Part shown: piece by piece, positions 23,521-35,801 of the stretch
Numbering within the stretch: the first letter of the stretch is position 1
Layout: the number at the start of each line of letters is the position of its first letter
Made by a program: the position numbers and the translations under genes
NCBI GenBank assembly: GCA_027257055.1
Contig: JAPVLO010000133.1
Coordinates: 7,427,501 to 7,491,500, forward strand
DNA: 64,000 nucleotides
Reading direction: 5' to 3'
From: Cephalopachus bancanus
Taxonomy: Eukaryota > Chordata > Mammalia > Primates > Tarsiidae
Notes under the pieces: model-generated
What the model was told of the DNA's origin: nothing
Databases searched by the model: none
The model's input: only the letters and a program-made list of their open reading frames with translations

Positions 23521-25464
23521 GATTCAGATACACAGGGAGATGAGTGAGTGTTCTCCTGGATTAATAACAGTTAACCCCGGAGTCACGCAGGTGAATGCAG
23601 ACCCATAGTAAGGAAGGATGGAGGGTGATGCGAAGGAAGCGGGGTGAGTACATAGGAGGTAGAAGGGCCAGGAAGTCTTGGGTAGCAGTGGGTGTGAGCC
23701 AGAGTGGAGGGTCAAGGGCGAAGGGGCTTTGGAGGCTTCTGACTTTGGTCTCTGGTGATGCCATTCACTGGGAATAAAGCATCATCTACTTTGGATCTTC
23801 AGCTGCAAAGACACCTGCAGAATATTTGGGTGGAGATGCCAGAAAGGAATTTGAAAGTAGAGTCTGGAGAGGGCCTCGAATCTCAACATACACTTACAGA
23901 ATACATTCTATATGCTGGATCGTCTGTGAGACACCGAGTAGGATGGCCATAAAAAGACTTAATTACCCCTTCTCTTTCTAGTGGAGAAGAAAGATGTAAA
24001 ACAAATGCTAACATAGGGAAATAAATGACTAAACATATATTTTCTAGAAGGAAAATCACAGGATGCCACAAATCGCCTGAATTGGGTGGCATGGGGGTAG
24101 TCTCTTAGAGGCTGTCCAGGCTGTGCCCAAGGGTGAATTCGAGTCCATCTGTCCTTGACCCCTTGCCTGTGTCCTTGAAGGCCCAAGCTGTAGCCCACAG
24201 CTCACCCCCAGTGCTCAGAGCAGGCCCGGCATGCGGCGGTTCCTCTGTCTAGACTTGCTACATAGCTTGATGAAGGAGCACAGGGAGGGTGACCTGAGAT
24301 CAACCAGGGTGGCCTGAGATCGCCGGGGGAGGATGCGTGGAAGGGCACTGCACATGGACTTTCACAGAACAGAAAGAGAAGTGAGACGTTTCCGGGGCAA
24401 ACAGACATTGGGCAGATAAATAAGAGGGACACAGATGTGTCTGCCAGCTGTGTCTCTGACTGTAAGTGAGAGAAACCGTGACATGGTGGTGGGAACAAGT
24501 AGCCATCCTGTTGTTTGTTTCAGCAAGAAAGAAGTCTGAGTATGGAGGTTCCTGGGATGGCAGACAGGTGGCCGACATCAGCCCCAAGCTGCAGGTTGCT
24601 GGTGGCGGCTCTGGTCACCATGTCTACATGTTGGCAGAGGGAGTGAGGCAGTAGAGGAGGAGTCTGGCAGGAGCATGAAGGCAGGAGCACGAGAGCAGTT
24701 TCAAGTGATGTCGCGGCCCTCTTGACAGCTGGAGGGAGGAAGGAGAGGGGTTGGCGGTGCAGGTTGGAGCAGGTGGCCAGTAGGGTCTGCCGCACAAAGC
24801 AAGAACAATCAATGTCTTCAAAATCGGAAGAAGAAAGTTCTGAGGAGGCAACTTGGCAACAAAAGCCAATGCCACAGAAGGCGAGGAAGATGAGCCCCAA
24901 GAGGAGACGACCGAGGTGACACTTAGAAAGGCAGAGACCCTGCCCATCACGCACTCTGCTGTATTCCAGGCACCTGCTCCTGTGCGGGGAACAGAGCAGG
25001 CAATTAATCACCACCCAGGGAAATTAACCTGGCCACAGTGTATTGGATGTATGGCATGCATAACGGTCTGTATTGATTGCCCAGTATAAATTAAATTCCA
25101 ATTTTCTCTAAGCAAATGCTTTCTGGAAAGAGTGGGCATCTAGGGAGTGATCCTTCATGTGTGCATCAGAAACCAGTGCGGAGGAATAGGCTAGAACCAA
25201 AAAAGGAATTTCCCCAAAGCTCCATGGCGTAAGGAAAGGCGCCACCTGGAAGGACTTGCTGATTTCTCTAATTTTAGTAACCATTGTTAGTGGATACAGG
25301 TGGTTTGTAGTCACAAGAAAGCTCTTTATGTGTTATTATGGTCATTTAGCTAAATGCTCTCTTGTTAGAGAACAGGCTTAAAGCAGTCCTCCATTTAGGG
25401 GGCACTAGGAAAATTCCTATGAAAGGTGTTTATGTCATCAAGTGTGTTTGGTTAGTGTCTTATA
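23521..25464. other. No recognised feature
   Basis: Includes minus-strand frames of 164 and 108 codons (24520-25014, 24624-24950). They overlap each other in different frames and show no domain. I reject them as genes. Confidence 0.45.
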
Positions 25465-25690
25465 TTTGCATAACACGGTAGAGTTTACAAGGTGCTTTTA
25501 AATACACCCTCTCATTTGCTGCTGTCAACAATAGGAGAGCTGATTAGGGCAAGTGTCATGAACCCCCCATTCTATCACAGAAAAGAACTCATCATTAAAG
25601 AGTAAGTAATTTATTCAAAAGCACATCTGTAATAAGAAATGAAGCCAAAACCTGAACATGAAAGTTAATTCCTAATTCAGGGCTCTTCAC
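25465..25690 (+). repeat. MIR relic, nearly full length
   Basis: GGTAGAGTTTACAAGGTGCT, then CCTCTCATTTGCTGCTGTCA, then AGTAAGTAATTTATTCAAAAG and AATGAAGCCAAAACCTGAAC, in MIRb order. Confidence 0.7.
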
Positions 25691-26535
25691 CAGCTACAGT
25701 TTGCTTCCAAGTATGTAGAATAAACTCGGTAGTAGGATTGTGTCACAGAGAAACATTGCCATGAGAGACCTCCATGCCAGCAGCTGCTTCTGTTCTACCT
25801 CTGAGGGACAGGGGCATACCGTGTGTCTGTGGGTAAACAGAGTTTTGGAATACTCCCTCTTCTTTGTGGAGACTCTTCGGAAAGGACGAGAGGGGACAGT
25901 CATCCATGCAGATGAGCATGAGCTGCGAGGTGCTTTCCTGGGAGACCTGTGTTCTTCATGCAGAAGAACTGCAGTCACAGCTCCCCGTACTTGAAAGTTA
26001 CTCAGGTCAGCAGCTTGTCCTGGCATTCCCTGACCATGGTGAAGTCTTATCTGTGTGTTATTTTGCTTAAACATATGAATAAACATCAGTGAAGAGATGG
26101 ACAGTGGGGACCCGTGGTGGCTGGGGCTGCCCTAAAGCCGTGTGGACCTGGGGTCCCAGGACTCTGCGTTTTGCCCACGAGAGCACAGCTTCCCCTGGCT
26201 GTTCTCTTCCCTTCTCTTCACGTGTCTCCCTCCATCTTGAGGCTGTTTCACCCAGTTTCCCTTCCTTCCAGAGTCTTAGCCCACCACCAGGTGCAGCACG
26301 TGCACGCACCTGGAGTCCTTCGGGGCTGCTGATAGGTTTATCTGGGTCCCTCACTCCCTGCCTCCTACTCCCTGGGACCAGTGAGATGGAGTGGACATTC
26401 CTTCTTAAGAAGAAAGCCAACTGTCATTCCACATGCAGCCTGTGAGGGTCGGGTTCTTTTGGGTTTGGAGAAGAAATGACTAAGAAAAGAAATAACTTCC
26501 TGTTCCAGAGAAGACTTTTGTATTAAACAAAAAAC
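25691..26535. other. No recognised feature
   Basis: Open frames of 118-130 codons on both strands, without domains. Confidence 0.45.
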
Positions 26536-26735
26536 TGATCACTGCATGTTCTCACTCATAAGAAGGTCCTGGTCACTGCTGGGGGGCTGAGGGGCACAGT
26601 CACAAACTGGGTGCCAAAACCAAGACCAAGGGAGAGAGGATTCACTGAAAGCCCAGACCTCACCTGCACACAGTTTATTTATGTAGTATATCCTCACACG
26701 TACCCCACAACTTTAAAGTAAAATGAAAAGACTTT
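26536..26735 (+). mobile_element. L1 3' end fragment
   Basis: Starts in CACTGCATGTTCTCACTCAT, a hallmark of the L1 ORF2/3'UTR junction region, and ends in GTACCCCACAACTTTAAAGT followed by an A-rich tail. Only about 200 bp remain, so it is strongly 5' truncated. Confidence 0.8.
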
Positions 26736-26869
26736 GGTATACTACATTCTTGCCCATTGGATTTGACAGAGTCTGAGTTTGTGGTACTGGAGGTGGGAGC
26801 AGGCCTGAGCTGCCAGAGAGATGGACGAGAGGGTGACTGGGTAAGCAGTGTGCTGAAGGCTTGGCCATG

Positions 26870-27245
26870 GCTCAAGACTCCGAGGTCTTAGTCATGGCTT
26901 GGGGACTCTGGTGATTCGGCTATGGCTCAGGGACTCACTCTGGAGGCTCCGTTGTAGCTTGGGGACTCTGAGGATTCATTCGGCTGTGGCTCAGGAACTC
27001 CAAGGGCACCATCGTGACTCGGGGACTCTGAGGGTTTGGCCGTGGCTCGGGGACTCTAGGGGCTCCGTCATGGCTCAGAGACTCCCAGGGCTCCATCGTG
27101 GCTCGGAAACTCTGAGAGCTCCCCCATGGCTCAGGGACTCTGAGGGTTTGGCCATGGCTCGGGTACTCCAAGGGCTCTGTCATGGATTGGGGACTCAGGG
27201 ACTTGGTCATAGCTCGGGGATTCCAAGGGCTCCACCGTGGCATCC
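26870..27245. repeat. Minisatellite, 28-bp unit, about 13 copies
   Basis: Unit of the form GGACTCTGAGGGTTTGGCC + RTGGCTCGG (28 bp), with two alternating sub-variants (GGTTTGGCC versus GGCTCCGTC). The 140-codon plus-strand frame and the 102-codon minus-strand frame are produced by the array: 28 is not a multiple of 3, so the unit is read in all three frames without stops. Confidence 0.92.
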
Positions 27246-28193
27246 TTTTCAGCTGGCCAGGTTATCATCCCCAGGGCCTCCCTTAGTAGAAATTCTGGAG
27301 CCTCAGAATGCCCCTCCATGATGGAAAATAAGATTTAGGAGGAATATCTACGGAATTTTCAACATTGGCTGCACCCTAGGTACTCAAAAAAGTATGTCAA
27401 CATGAATGAAGCCAAGGATGAGGTGTGACCCCAAGACTGACGTGGTTCTCATTTTCTGCACCTATTTTGGATTTTAAGTAAAACATTATTATTAATTCAT
27501 TAATATTGCTAAGAACTTCCCTCTCTCCCTCTATAAAATTTGGGGTAGACATACAGACTATTTCCTTACTGACCTGATAGACAAGAAATAATAGATTAAC
27601 TTATGGAGACCCTTTCAAAAGGAGAGTAGATTTTCAGTTGTCTGGAATAATTTCCAGGAGGGTAATCTGAAGACCGTTCGTTTTTGCCCTGGAAGTAAAA
27701 ATATAGAACCTATCTTTACATGGAAAAACCTGATGCTATCTGGAATAAATGATAGGTTCATGTAATTATGAGGATGAAATAGCCTATTACTTCATCTGCT
27801 CGCAAGCATCTTGGTTTTCTTTTCCCACATACCCTGCTGCCTAATGACACCTGTCTCTGAAATCTCCTTTATTCACTTGAATATGCCTTTGTGAAGACCT
27901 ACTAAGTGTGAGGTGCTATTGATGGGGGCGTGGGGAGACAGAGGGTGCTGAGAAATGGTATTCTTGCCTTTAAAGAGCTCACAGTTCTGTGGTGGAGACC
28001 TTAGGACCCTGAAGGGCTCAACCCATGATTTGTAATAAACTGCCTTATTCAAGTGTTCATATTGGGCCTGATGGTATCATGAATCTTTAGGAAACATGTT
28101 TCTCTCCCTCCTCCCTGCAGGAAAATGGATGACTCAGGATCATAGGCTATCAGTCAGCACAACTTAGGCTATAAGTACTTTCACACTGACTGA
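27246..28193. other. No recognised feature
   Basis: Unique-looking, AT-richer than the flanks; no gene supported. Confidence 0.5.
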
Positions 28194-28239
<46 letters not shown>

Positions 28240-28252
28240 ACGCACACACACA
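28194..28252. repeat. (CA)n microsatellite
   Basis: About 29 CA units with three CG interruptions in the second half. Confidence 0.95.
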
Positions 28253-28959
28253 TGTGCATTTAACATTTGTGACTATATTAGAATGTAGGGCTCACTGGTC
28301 TGCGGCAGCTCCATTCTGGACAATCTCCCCTCATTTGGGAGGGCAGCAGGATTTTACTTTCTTCAAGGGTGTGATTTCTTCTCAGCTTCCCATTTTCCCC
28401 TGCGCCTCTTGTGGAAGGGTTTGTGGAGGCTGTAAACGCAGGGCTGCCTCCTGGATCCGCCCCCCCCCCAGCTCTTCTATTCTTATATAATCCGAGAGAA
28501 ATCTGCTTTTAGTTAGGATGCAGTTGAGGGCAGATTGAGTTTTTTTGGGATGCATGAAATGTTCCAAGTTTGTATGAAGTTCTGTCAAAGTGCAGCCTCT
28601 GTGGAGGCAGCTGGAAACCATTAGGGGGACTTCAGGGGACAGTGATTAAAGCAGGAGGAATTTCCATTCTCCGCCCTCTCGCTTTTTATGTTGCTGCAAG
28701 CGAGTTGGTTTCCTTTTGAAATGGGAACTAGTCCTCTGGCTGGAGAGCTGGAAAGTCCTTTTGCTTGTCCCTTCCCAGAGTCCACTCGGCTGGTGGCCGA
28801 GGCTTTGCCGCACATGAATAGATGCGTGCGTTGGGCCTGGGGCCATGGAGGATGCCACATGTTATCATGGCCCTTGCCACTTTCGGGGCTTGAAATACTC
28901 ATGAAGGAGCTACCTTCTTGGCCTTGTGTGATAAGGGGAGGCTGCCCCCCACCCTTTTA
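28253..28959. other. No recognised feature
   Basis: Unique-looking sequence; a run of nine C at 28461-28469 only. Confidence 0.5.
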
Positions 28960-29236
28960 AAGTCAGTTTCACTCTGTTGCCCAGGCTGGAGAGCAGTGGC
29001 ATACTCACAGCCACCAGAGCCTCTACCTGCTGGCCTCAGCCAATCTTTCCGCCTCAGCCTTCCAAGTAGCTGGGAACTATAGGCATGCGCCACCATGACC
29101 AGTTAACTTTTTGATTTATTGTAGAGACAAGATCTCACCAAGTTGCCCAGACTGGTCTTGAACCCCTAGACTCAGGCAATCCTCTCGCCTCGGCCTCCCA
29201 AATTGCTGGGATTACAGGCTTGAGCCACTGAGGCTG
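28960..29236 (-). mobile_element. Alu dimer, intermediate of the local lineage, antisense
   Basis: Shares GTGGCATACTCACAGCCAC with the copy at 12651 and has TTTTTGATTTATTGTAGAGA plus CCAAGTTGCCC (no 5-bp deletion). The A-tail complement is eroded to a few T. No clear TSD. Confidence 0.92.
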
Positions 29237-30210
29237 CTCTTGAAGGCTGCAGTCCACCTCTCCCACCTCTCTTTGATGGCTGCATGCTGGGCCACAACAA
29301 GGAGTAGCTGGGGAAGAGGCTACTCTTTTGCTGTTTCCTCTTTTCTGTGGGTTTAACTGCACAGCACATGGGACCACAGAGCCAAGGGCATAGGGTAGAG
29401 GCTGAGGCTGGGACCTGGAAGGGCTGGGGCTTGTTCCTGGGGTGTGGCTCCTCAGCTGATGTGGGCAGGGTTGCGTTAGGGAGATCACATCTGTTCGGTG
29501 GCAGAGCAGTGGAGACACAGATGGAGGTGACAGGACTCAATGTCCAGGTGTAGATTAGAGTCCAGGAGGCTCATCTACTGGTAACGTGACCCAGGCATGG
29601 CAGGGTGTGTGGTTCCAGGGACCATGTCTCTCTGGGAAAGTAGATGACCATGACACCATCAGAAGTCAAGCGGGCTAGTAGCCAGGGGGCATTAGGAGAA
29701 GTCATGGTGGGAGGACAGAGGAGTGAATCCAGTGTCCCATCCTGGTCACCTTCCCACAGAGCCATGAATGTCAAGTGATTAAGTGTGAATTTCCTTTGTT
29801 CATTCTTGGAATGCCTGTTACAAAGTCTCAAGAACTTGCAATCTTGGTGGTGGAGTAGGCAGGCAGGCCTCCTAGGGTGGAACCATGGGCAGCTGCTTCC
29901 TTCCCACCTCTCCCGCCTCCTACTCTCTGACTTGTCCACTATGTTTCTGGCCCCTTTGGGACTGGAGGGGTGGGTGGGGGCTAGGAAGAGCATGAAGGCA
30001 TTATTGACCATGGCCGAGGTCAGCTGGTGCCTGTGCCTTCTGGGCTTGGTGGGTGTTTACAGTTGACACTTTCTCCTGGCAAACTTAGGTGCATCATTTG
30101 ATAACTTCCCACTCTCCAACCCCATATCATGGGGGAATCTCACCTGCAGTTACCTTGATGAACAGGGAAGCTCATCCCGTAGGTGCTTGTCTGATAGTCT
30201 CCTAGTGATA
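29237..30210. other. No recognised feature
   Basis: GC-moderate unique sequence; frames of up to 146 codons (29571-30011 minus) without domains. Confidence 0.45.
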
Positions 30211-30735
30211 TACTCCTGGGCTAGGGCTATTCCCAGGCTAGGGCTACTCCTGGGCTAGGGCTCCTCCCAGGCTAGGCTACTTCCAGGGTGGGGCTACTCC
30301 CAGGCTAGAGCTACTCCTGGGCTAGGACTACTCCCAGGTTGTAACTTTTACCTGGTTGAGGCTACTCATGGGCTACGGCTACTCATGGGCTATGGCTGCT
30401 CCGTATTTGCGGCTCCTCCCAGTCTAGAGCTCCTCTCAGGCTAGAACTACTCCTGAGCTTTGACTACTCCTGGGCTAGTGCTACTCGTGGGATAAGTCTA
30501 TCCTCTGGCTAGGGTTATTCCTGGGCTGGGGCTACTTCTGGGATGGGGTACTTCCGTGTTGGGGCTATTCCTAGCTAGGGATATGGGGCTACTCCCGGGT
30601 TAGGACTACTCCTGTGGAATGGGGCTGCTCCTGGGTTTGGGCTACTCCTGGGCTGGGGCTAAACCTAGCCTTTGGCTATTTCCATGCTGGGGTTACTCCG
30701 TGGCTAGGGCCACTCCCAGCTAGGGCTACTGTGTA
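30211..30735. repeat. Minisatellite, 17-bp unit, about 30 copies
   Basis: Units of the form GGCTAGGGCTACTCCTG alternate with GGCTAGGGCTACTCCCA for about 520 bp. Nearly all units are exactly 17 bp despite substitutions, with occasional units of another length. Copies in the middle are the most diverged. Confidence 0.95.
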
Positions 30736-31446
30736 CCTCTCGATAGTTACTTTGGGCAGCTCTCTGAGGACCCCTTGCTTGGCTCTTTTAAACCCGTAGG
30801 AATGGAACGGCACATACCCTTTCCTCAAGAAATCTTTGTGTTGTGGCCTTTCTTTGCATCTGCCTTTATTCATCTCAGTCAGCTCCAGGCTTCTGATCAG
30901 CTGCTGTTTCTTTATTTCCATTGTTCCCCCTTTCACCTGGGGCCTACCTCGGGCACTCCAAGCCCCACTGAAGCCAATTTCCCTGGGCCTGAGGTCAGGA
31001 AAAGGGGCCCTGGCTCTTCCCCAGGGATGTCATGCAGACTCCACACTCATCAAGTGCTCTCACAAAACTGGCTTTTAATTTCAATTTCCCCTCAGCCCCC
31101 ATTCTCCTTCCCAGGCTACAGTGGGTGGTCTGGCCCAGTTCAAAAGATTTCTTTTTCTTTCTACCACCTTTTAGTGTGTCTTGTATAGATGGCTTTACAT
31201 TTCTCAATGGGTGAAGAAACATTTAGCACTCATTACCGCGAGCCCTCATATGACTAAAGAGAAAGAATTCATTTTTAAAACACGCTAAATCTGATTCAAA
31301 CCTTGGGGACTTACTGTGTTCTTGGCGGCAGAACTATTGAAAAAAATGAGTTTTATTTTCTCTTCCAGCTTCATTGCCTTTGAAGAGTTTTTAAAAAATG
31401 TAACATATGTTCTTTATTTTCACAGAAGTCCACAGTGCTAAGCTAA
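30736..31446. other. No recognised feature
   Basis: Frames of up to 137 codons without domains; otherwise unique sequence. Confidence 0.5.
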
Positions 31447-31455
31447 ACATATATA

Positions 31456-31505
<50 letters not shown>

Positions 31506-31514
31506 TATATATAA
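31447..31514. repeat. (TG)n(TA)n(CA)n palindromic microsatellite
   Basis: About 18 bp of TG, 16 bp of TA and 17 bp of CA, capped on both sides by ATATAT. The whole 66 bp is close to self-complementary about position 31481. Confidence 0.95.
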
Positions 31515-31819
31515 ATCCATTATTAAGACATAACTCCTGTTAAGACTAACAAAACATTAATTTGGCAGAGGTTTTAAAGTCTCTAAAGTTGAGTAGACAA
31601 ACTATTAGATTGATTAAAGAGATTTTCACACAAGGACAGTCTCCTAATTTGCTGAGCATTGTATCTCAAGGTTAAAAAATTCTGGCTACATTTTAAAGCA
31701 GGGAAGATCAATTAGAACATTCATTAGGTTCCTATTTACACTTTAATTGTCAACTCTGCTCATTTGTTGGAAGCCTTTTTTAGTCATTAGTGTCTGTCAG
31801 TAAGAAATATGTCTTAATT
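31515..31819. other. No recognised feature
   Basis: AT-rich unique sequence. Confidence 0.5.
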
Positions 31820-31965
31820 TTGCTTATATTCATTTATTCATCCTTTCATTCAATCAACAAACATTAATAATGTGCCAAGCCCTTTGCCAGCTTTTAAAAA
31901 TATACTGATGAAAAAGAAAAAGTTTACCCTCAAGGACATATTCACCTCAGATTCTCTTAGTAGAA
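31820..31965 (+). repeat. L2/MIR-type relic
   Basis: ATTCATTTATTCATCCTTTCATTC, then CAACAAACATTAATAATGTGCCAAGC, then TTTACCCTCAAGGACATATTC match the order of the common TTTATTGAGCACCTACTATGTGCC relic. Confidence 0.6.
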
Positions 31966-32408
31966 AGGCGATATGTTTTACTAAAGTTAGACAAATAATT
32001 GCTTCTCACAATGGAACTACGTGAAAAGGACCCTGTTGAATGCACAGGCTGGTTGTTCTTTTCTGTGTGTGGCTTCCGCTTATCTGTTTCACACTCAAAA
32101 TCTCTGTGTGTGCTTCCTTTTGGCCCCTACTGCCCACTGGATATCTCTGGAGAGCAGTGCCATGTATCTCACCAGGAGTCTGTGGGACCACTAGAGAGTT
32201 GGTATGTCCCCCACTTTCCGTCCAGAAGAAGGGATCATCTCACCACTGGAGTGTGGAGTGGAGGTGGTGGAACTTCCAGACTCTGAACAAGGGGCTTTCT
32301 GAGGGCAGCTTCGGGAGGAAGGCGGGGGACTGGCAGATGTAGCTCTTCAGAGGAAGGATGCAAGCTCTTCATTCAGTTCTGCATCACACGTGCCCATTAA
32401 CTATCTTT
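31966..32408. other. No recognised feature
   Basis: Unique sequence, no gene supported. Confidence 0.5.
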
Positions 32409-32713
32409 GGGCCAGGCTCGGTGGCTCAGCCTGTAATCCCGTGACTTGGGAGGCCGAGGTGAGTGAATTGCCTGAGCCTGCGGGTTCGAGACCCGCCTGG
32501 GCAACTTGGCAAGACCTCATCTCTACAAATAAATCAAAAAATGAGCCGGGCCTGGTAGCGCGCTTGTAGTTCCAGCTACTTGGAAGGCTGAGGCAGAAGG
32601 ATCGCTGGAGCCCAGCAGGTCAAGGCTGCGGTGGCCAGGAGTGTGCCGCTGCACTCCAGTCTGGGTGACAGAGTGAGACTCCAACTCAAAAACAAACAAA
32701 CAAACAAACAAAC
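32409..32713 (+). mobile_element. Alu dimer, lineage copy with (AAAC)n tail
   Basis: Reads GGCCAGGCTCGGTGGCTCAG, retains CAACTTGGCAAGACC, and ends in ACTCCAACTC and five to six AAAC units. A short TSD is plausible (AACTATCTT before, AACCATCTT after). Confidence 0.94.
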
Positions 32714-33170
32714 CATCTTCACACTGGCTGCCTTCATGTTGAGCACTCTTTTGGTGCTCTGGGCAAGATCTGGACCAGGAACTCGGCCCACATGACTGGG
32801 GCACTGCTGGGTGCTGCCCCCCTAGTTCTGAATATTTGGGGAGCAGACTGCAGCTGGAAGCTCTTCCCTCAGAGGACAATCCCAGTGATAAGCTTGCCTT
32901 GCATTAGAGGCTGAATGGCAATCGCTCAATTTGATATGGTGCATTATAGGTACTTTCTTCGCCCACGATGGTACCATTCACTGAGAAGTATACAGAAGAC
33001 ACCCTGATCATCATCCTCCCTGTTAGACAGACACATGATGACAGAGACAGCACGCAGTGGTGGCCAGAAGCCAGCCTAGGAGTTGAGCATCTGGCTTTGC
33101 CGTGAACTAAGTGGTGAACTTGGCCATTTCATCTCATTTTGGGAGGTCTCAGTTTCTTTTCTTTCAAGAA
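32714..33170. other. No recognised feature
   Basis: Unique-looking; the end (33055-33170) has a weak MIR-like order but I do not call it. Confidence 0.45.
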
Positions 33171-33660
33171 ATTTATTTTATTTTTAATTGAAAACTCAAA
33201 ATAATTCAAACACATAGGAAGGTATGAAGAGTATTATAAAGACTCTCGTATATCCACCAGTGGAGCTTAATGTTGTCATCCTTATTGTAAAAAGGATAAA
33301 AAGTTATAGAAAGAATTATAAGAATTTGGGTAGCTAAAACAATTCTTTTAAATTATAATTCTTATAATTAAAAAGAATCTATATAAAATATGAGTTATAC
33401 ATTTTTAAATATAAACACATTGGACCATATTGTTTGGGTATGTTTGTGATTTCTTTTGCTCATTTAATGTTGTATTGGTAAGAGTCACTCGTGCTGATAT
33501 TTGTGGTTCTATTTATTCTTTTTATCTGCTGTACCTCAACATTTCCTTTTGTCTGTGTTTGAACATTTAGGTTGTTGCCGATTGTCTTCTATTTCAAACC
33601 ATGCCATATTGAACAGTACAGGCTGCAGATTTCTGTGTACATGTCTGAAAGGTCCAGTGT
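33171..33660 (+). repeat. Ancient L1M-like 3' region
   Basis: AACACATAGGAAGGTATGAAGAG, CTCGTATATCCACCAGTGG, then the later TTGAACATTTAGGTTGTTGCC and TGTGTACATGTCTGAAAGG follow an old L1M-like or similar relic. AT-rich material lies between the two parts. Confidence 0.5.
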
Positions 33661-35800
33661 AGTTTCCCAGTTCTCAACTGATGTCCACACCCCACCAAGG
33701 ACATGCTCAGACAGGGTGTCAATTGGATCCTTGGAGGAACAGATACTCAAATACACACCCATGAAAGAAGAGAGGAAAGGAAGGTTGAATGGGAAGAGTG
33801 TCAGAACACCAATGATATTCCGTGGAGTGACGTTGCAGAAAGAACTGGCACGTTCTGAGAATACACCCACCAGGCTGATAGAGGCTCCTCGGCCAACGGC
33901 TGCTGGTCTGAGGGATCCCGGGTCAGGGATGGGTTTGCCCCAGGAACCTTCTGTGCTCAGGCCTGGGCTGCAGCAGCTGGGAGATGTGCGAGTCCCAGAG
34001 GTAGCAGTTGGAGCTGATGGCCAACCAAGTTGCCAACATGGTTTTCTTGAAAGGAGTCGCCAGCAGTGTACCACGATGGCTGCCACAGAAAGTGACTGTC
34101 CAGTCGACAGTGGTTGAAGGGCCTGAGGCTGCAGGAGTGCTGACTGACCATGGGGTCCAGGACCTTTAGGAATTGAGGTTGTGCTCCTTGGACCACACTG
34201 TTCTTGCTGGGGGACGTTCTTCTATCTGTTGGCTCTGCAGAGCCCACTTGCTTGCTTCCAAGGCTCATGCATGGAACTATGTGTTGCTTTGCTCTCTTGT
34301 ATCGTACATTTCCACATGGTGTAACTGGAATGGGTTTTTGTTTCCTCAGTCATCTGTGTTATCAGAATTGAAAGACTTATTTTTCTTCATCTATGAAATG
34401 AGAGGCTGGGATCAATGATCTCTGGCCACTTTCTGCTTTATTAATCTGATACCGTTTTTCTTAAAAGTACCAAAGATGATGATGCTCTGTGGAGTGATGT
34501 AGTCAGAGATAATTGAAGGGAAAAGCTGGAAATGCAATTCTTGAAAGAAAGATAGGAACAGTGTGAACCTAGAAGCCACTAAGTTTCATAAAGTAAAGTT
34601 ATCATATCAGTCTTACTTTTTAGCAAAGTCTGAGGATGGAGTTCATGGCTTATTCATATCTGGTCCTAAATACACTACTTGAGCCATAAGAATAAAAATT
34701 AATATGTATTAATTTGAACTTACTTGAAAGATGAACCAACACTATTGTTCATTAGAGAGGGGGAGGTGTTCTATATTTAGATATTTTACATTTTCATGGT
34801 CTGTGTAGGAAGGGTAAAATTTAGACTATATGTAGTTCATCTTAATCTACTTATATTTGGTAGAGAATTATGCTTAAGCAGTGAGGGAAGGAAGATAGAG
34901 CTTGGACCAGGACTTGGGGATGAGACAATCTTAACTTTGTTTTGGATTGACCAGTGCAACAGAATTCTTCTGACAAGGTCATTGACATGTAGACAAATTA
35001 TTTATTTCTTTGGAAAACAATACCATTCCCAAGCCATCTATAATGGCAATAACCTACAAGTCATTCTATACATGGCGATCACGGTCATTGGCTCATAACA
35101 GCCAGTACTATTGTGGGAATGGAGGCAAAAGGCCACAGAATGACCAGGTCTGACTGGCCTGCCTAGCAGGCTGTCCATTCTCAGTCAGTGCCACAGAGAC
35201 TCATCGGCCCTAACTTCATGGCAAGAGCTGCCTCCACTCAACAGGTGTATTTTAAAAACTGCATTTCCTGTGTACAGCAGAGTCACGATGGCTTTCTCAT
35301 CAGTCAATATGTTGAACAAGGAGAACTGACTTCATGAGCCCAGTTTTCTCATCTAGTAACTGTAGTACTGATGTCAATGTCGGTCCAGGTCTGGTGGTTA
35401 TGCCAAGTGAGGGAGGTCTCTCTGCAACGAGCTCACATGAATGTGGGTCTGGTGACTCAGGGCTCTAGGATTTCCTGTCCTTCCCTAGAATTTATGAATT
35501 CCATGTCCATTTTCAGATTTCCAAAGGCCACTTGAGGGTTTAAGTGATGCCTTTAATTATAACCCAAAGTATAGGCAATTGCCTTTTGTGAAGCCAACCA
35601 TTATCCAGAGGATACTATTAGAGAGTGAGTTACTGAAGTCTGCAGAGCTTGTGAAACGCCCATCAAAATAACTAGGGGAGAAGAGAGATTTACCAGACTG
35701 GAACAGTAAAGCTTGACAACAACCTGATGACATCTGGAGCTTACATGACAATGAGCCCAATCCTCAAGCATCAGGTTTCTTTGTAAAAATTCTACAGTGT
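33661..35800. other. No recognised gene; holds the longest methionine-initiated plus-strand frame
   Basis: A 181-codon plus-strand frame (33572-34117) begins inside the L1M-like relic and continues into unique sequence. A 165-codon minus-strand frame overlaps it. Neither shows a domain, signal peptide or membrane segment, so I treat both as chance. The rest is unique sequence. Confidence 0.4.
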
Positions 35801-35801
35801 C

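Noticed and set aside
24520..25014. 164-codon minus-strand frame with hydrophobic start
   Set aside because: It overlaps a 108-codon frame in another phase, has no homology I recognise and no promoter or splice context.
26870..27245. CRISPR-like array
   Set aside because: 28-bp units are directly contiguous with no unique spacers, in a vertebrate genome. It is a minisatellite.
30211..30735. Coding repeat protein
   Set aside because: The 17-bp unit shifts frame every copy, and stops occur (for example TAG in GGCTAGGG). It is a non-coding minisatellite.
33572..34117. 181-codon plus-strand frame as a possible gene
   Set aside because: It begins inside an L1M-like relic, shows no domain or signal, and overlaps a 165-codon minus-strand frame. 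Nothing supports selection on either strand.
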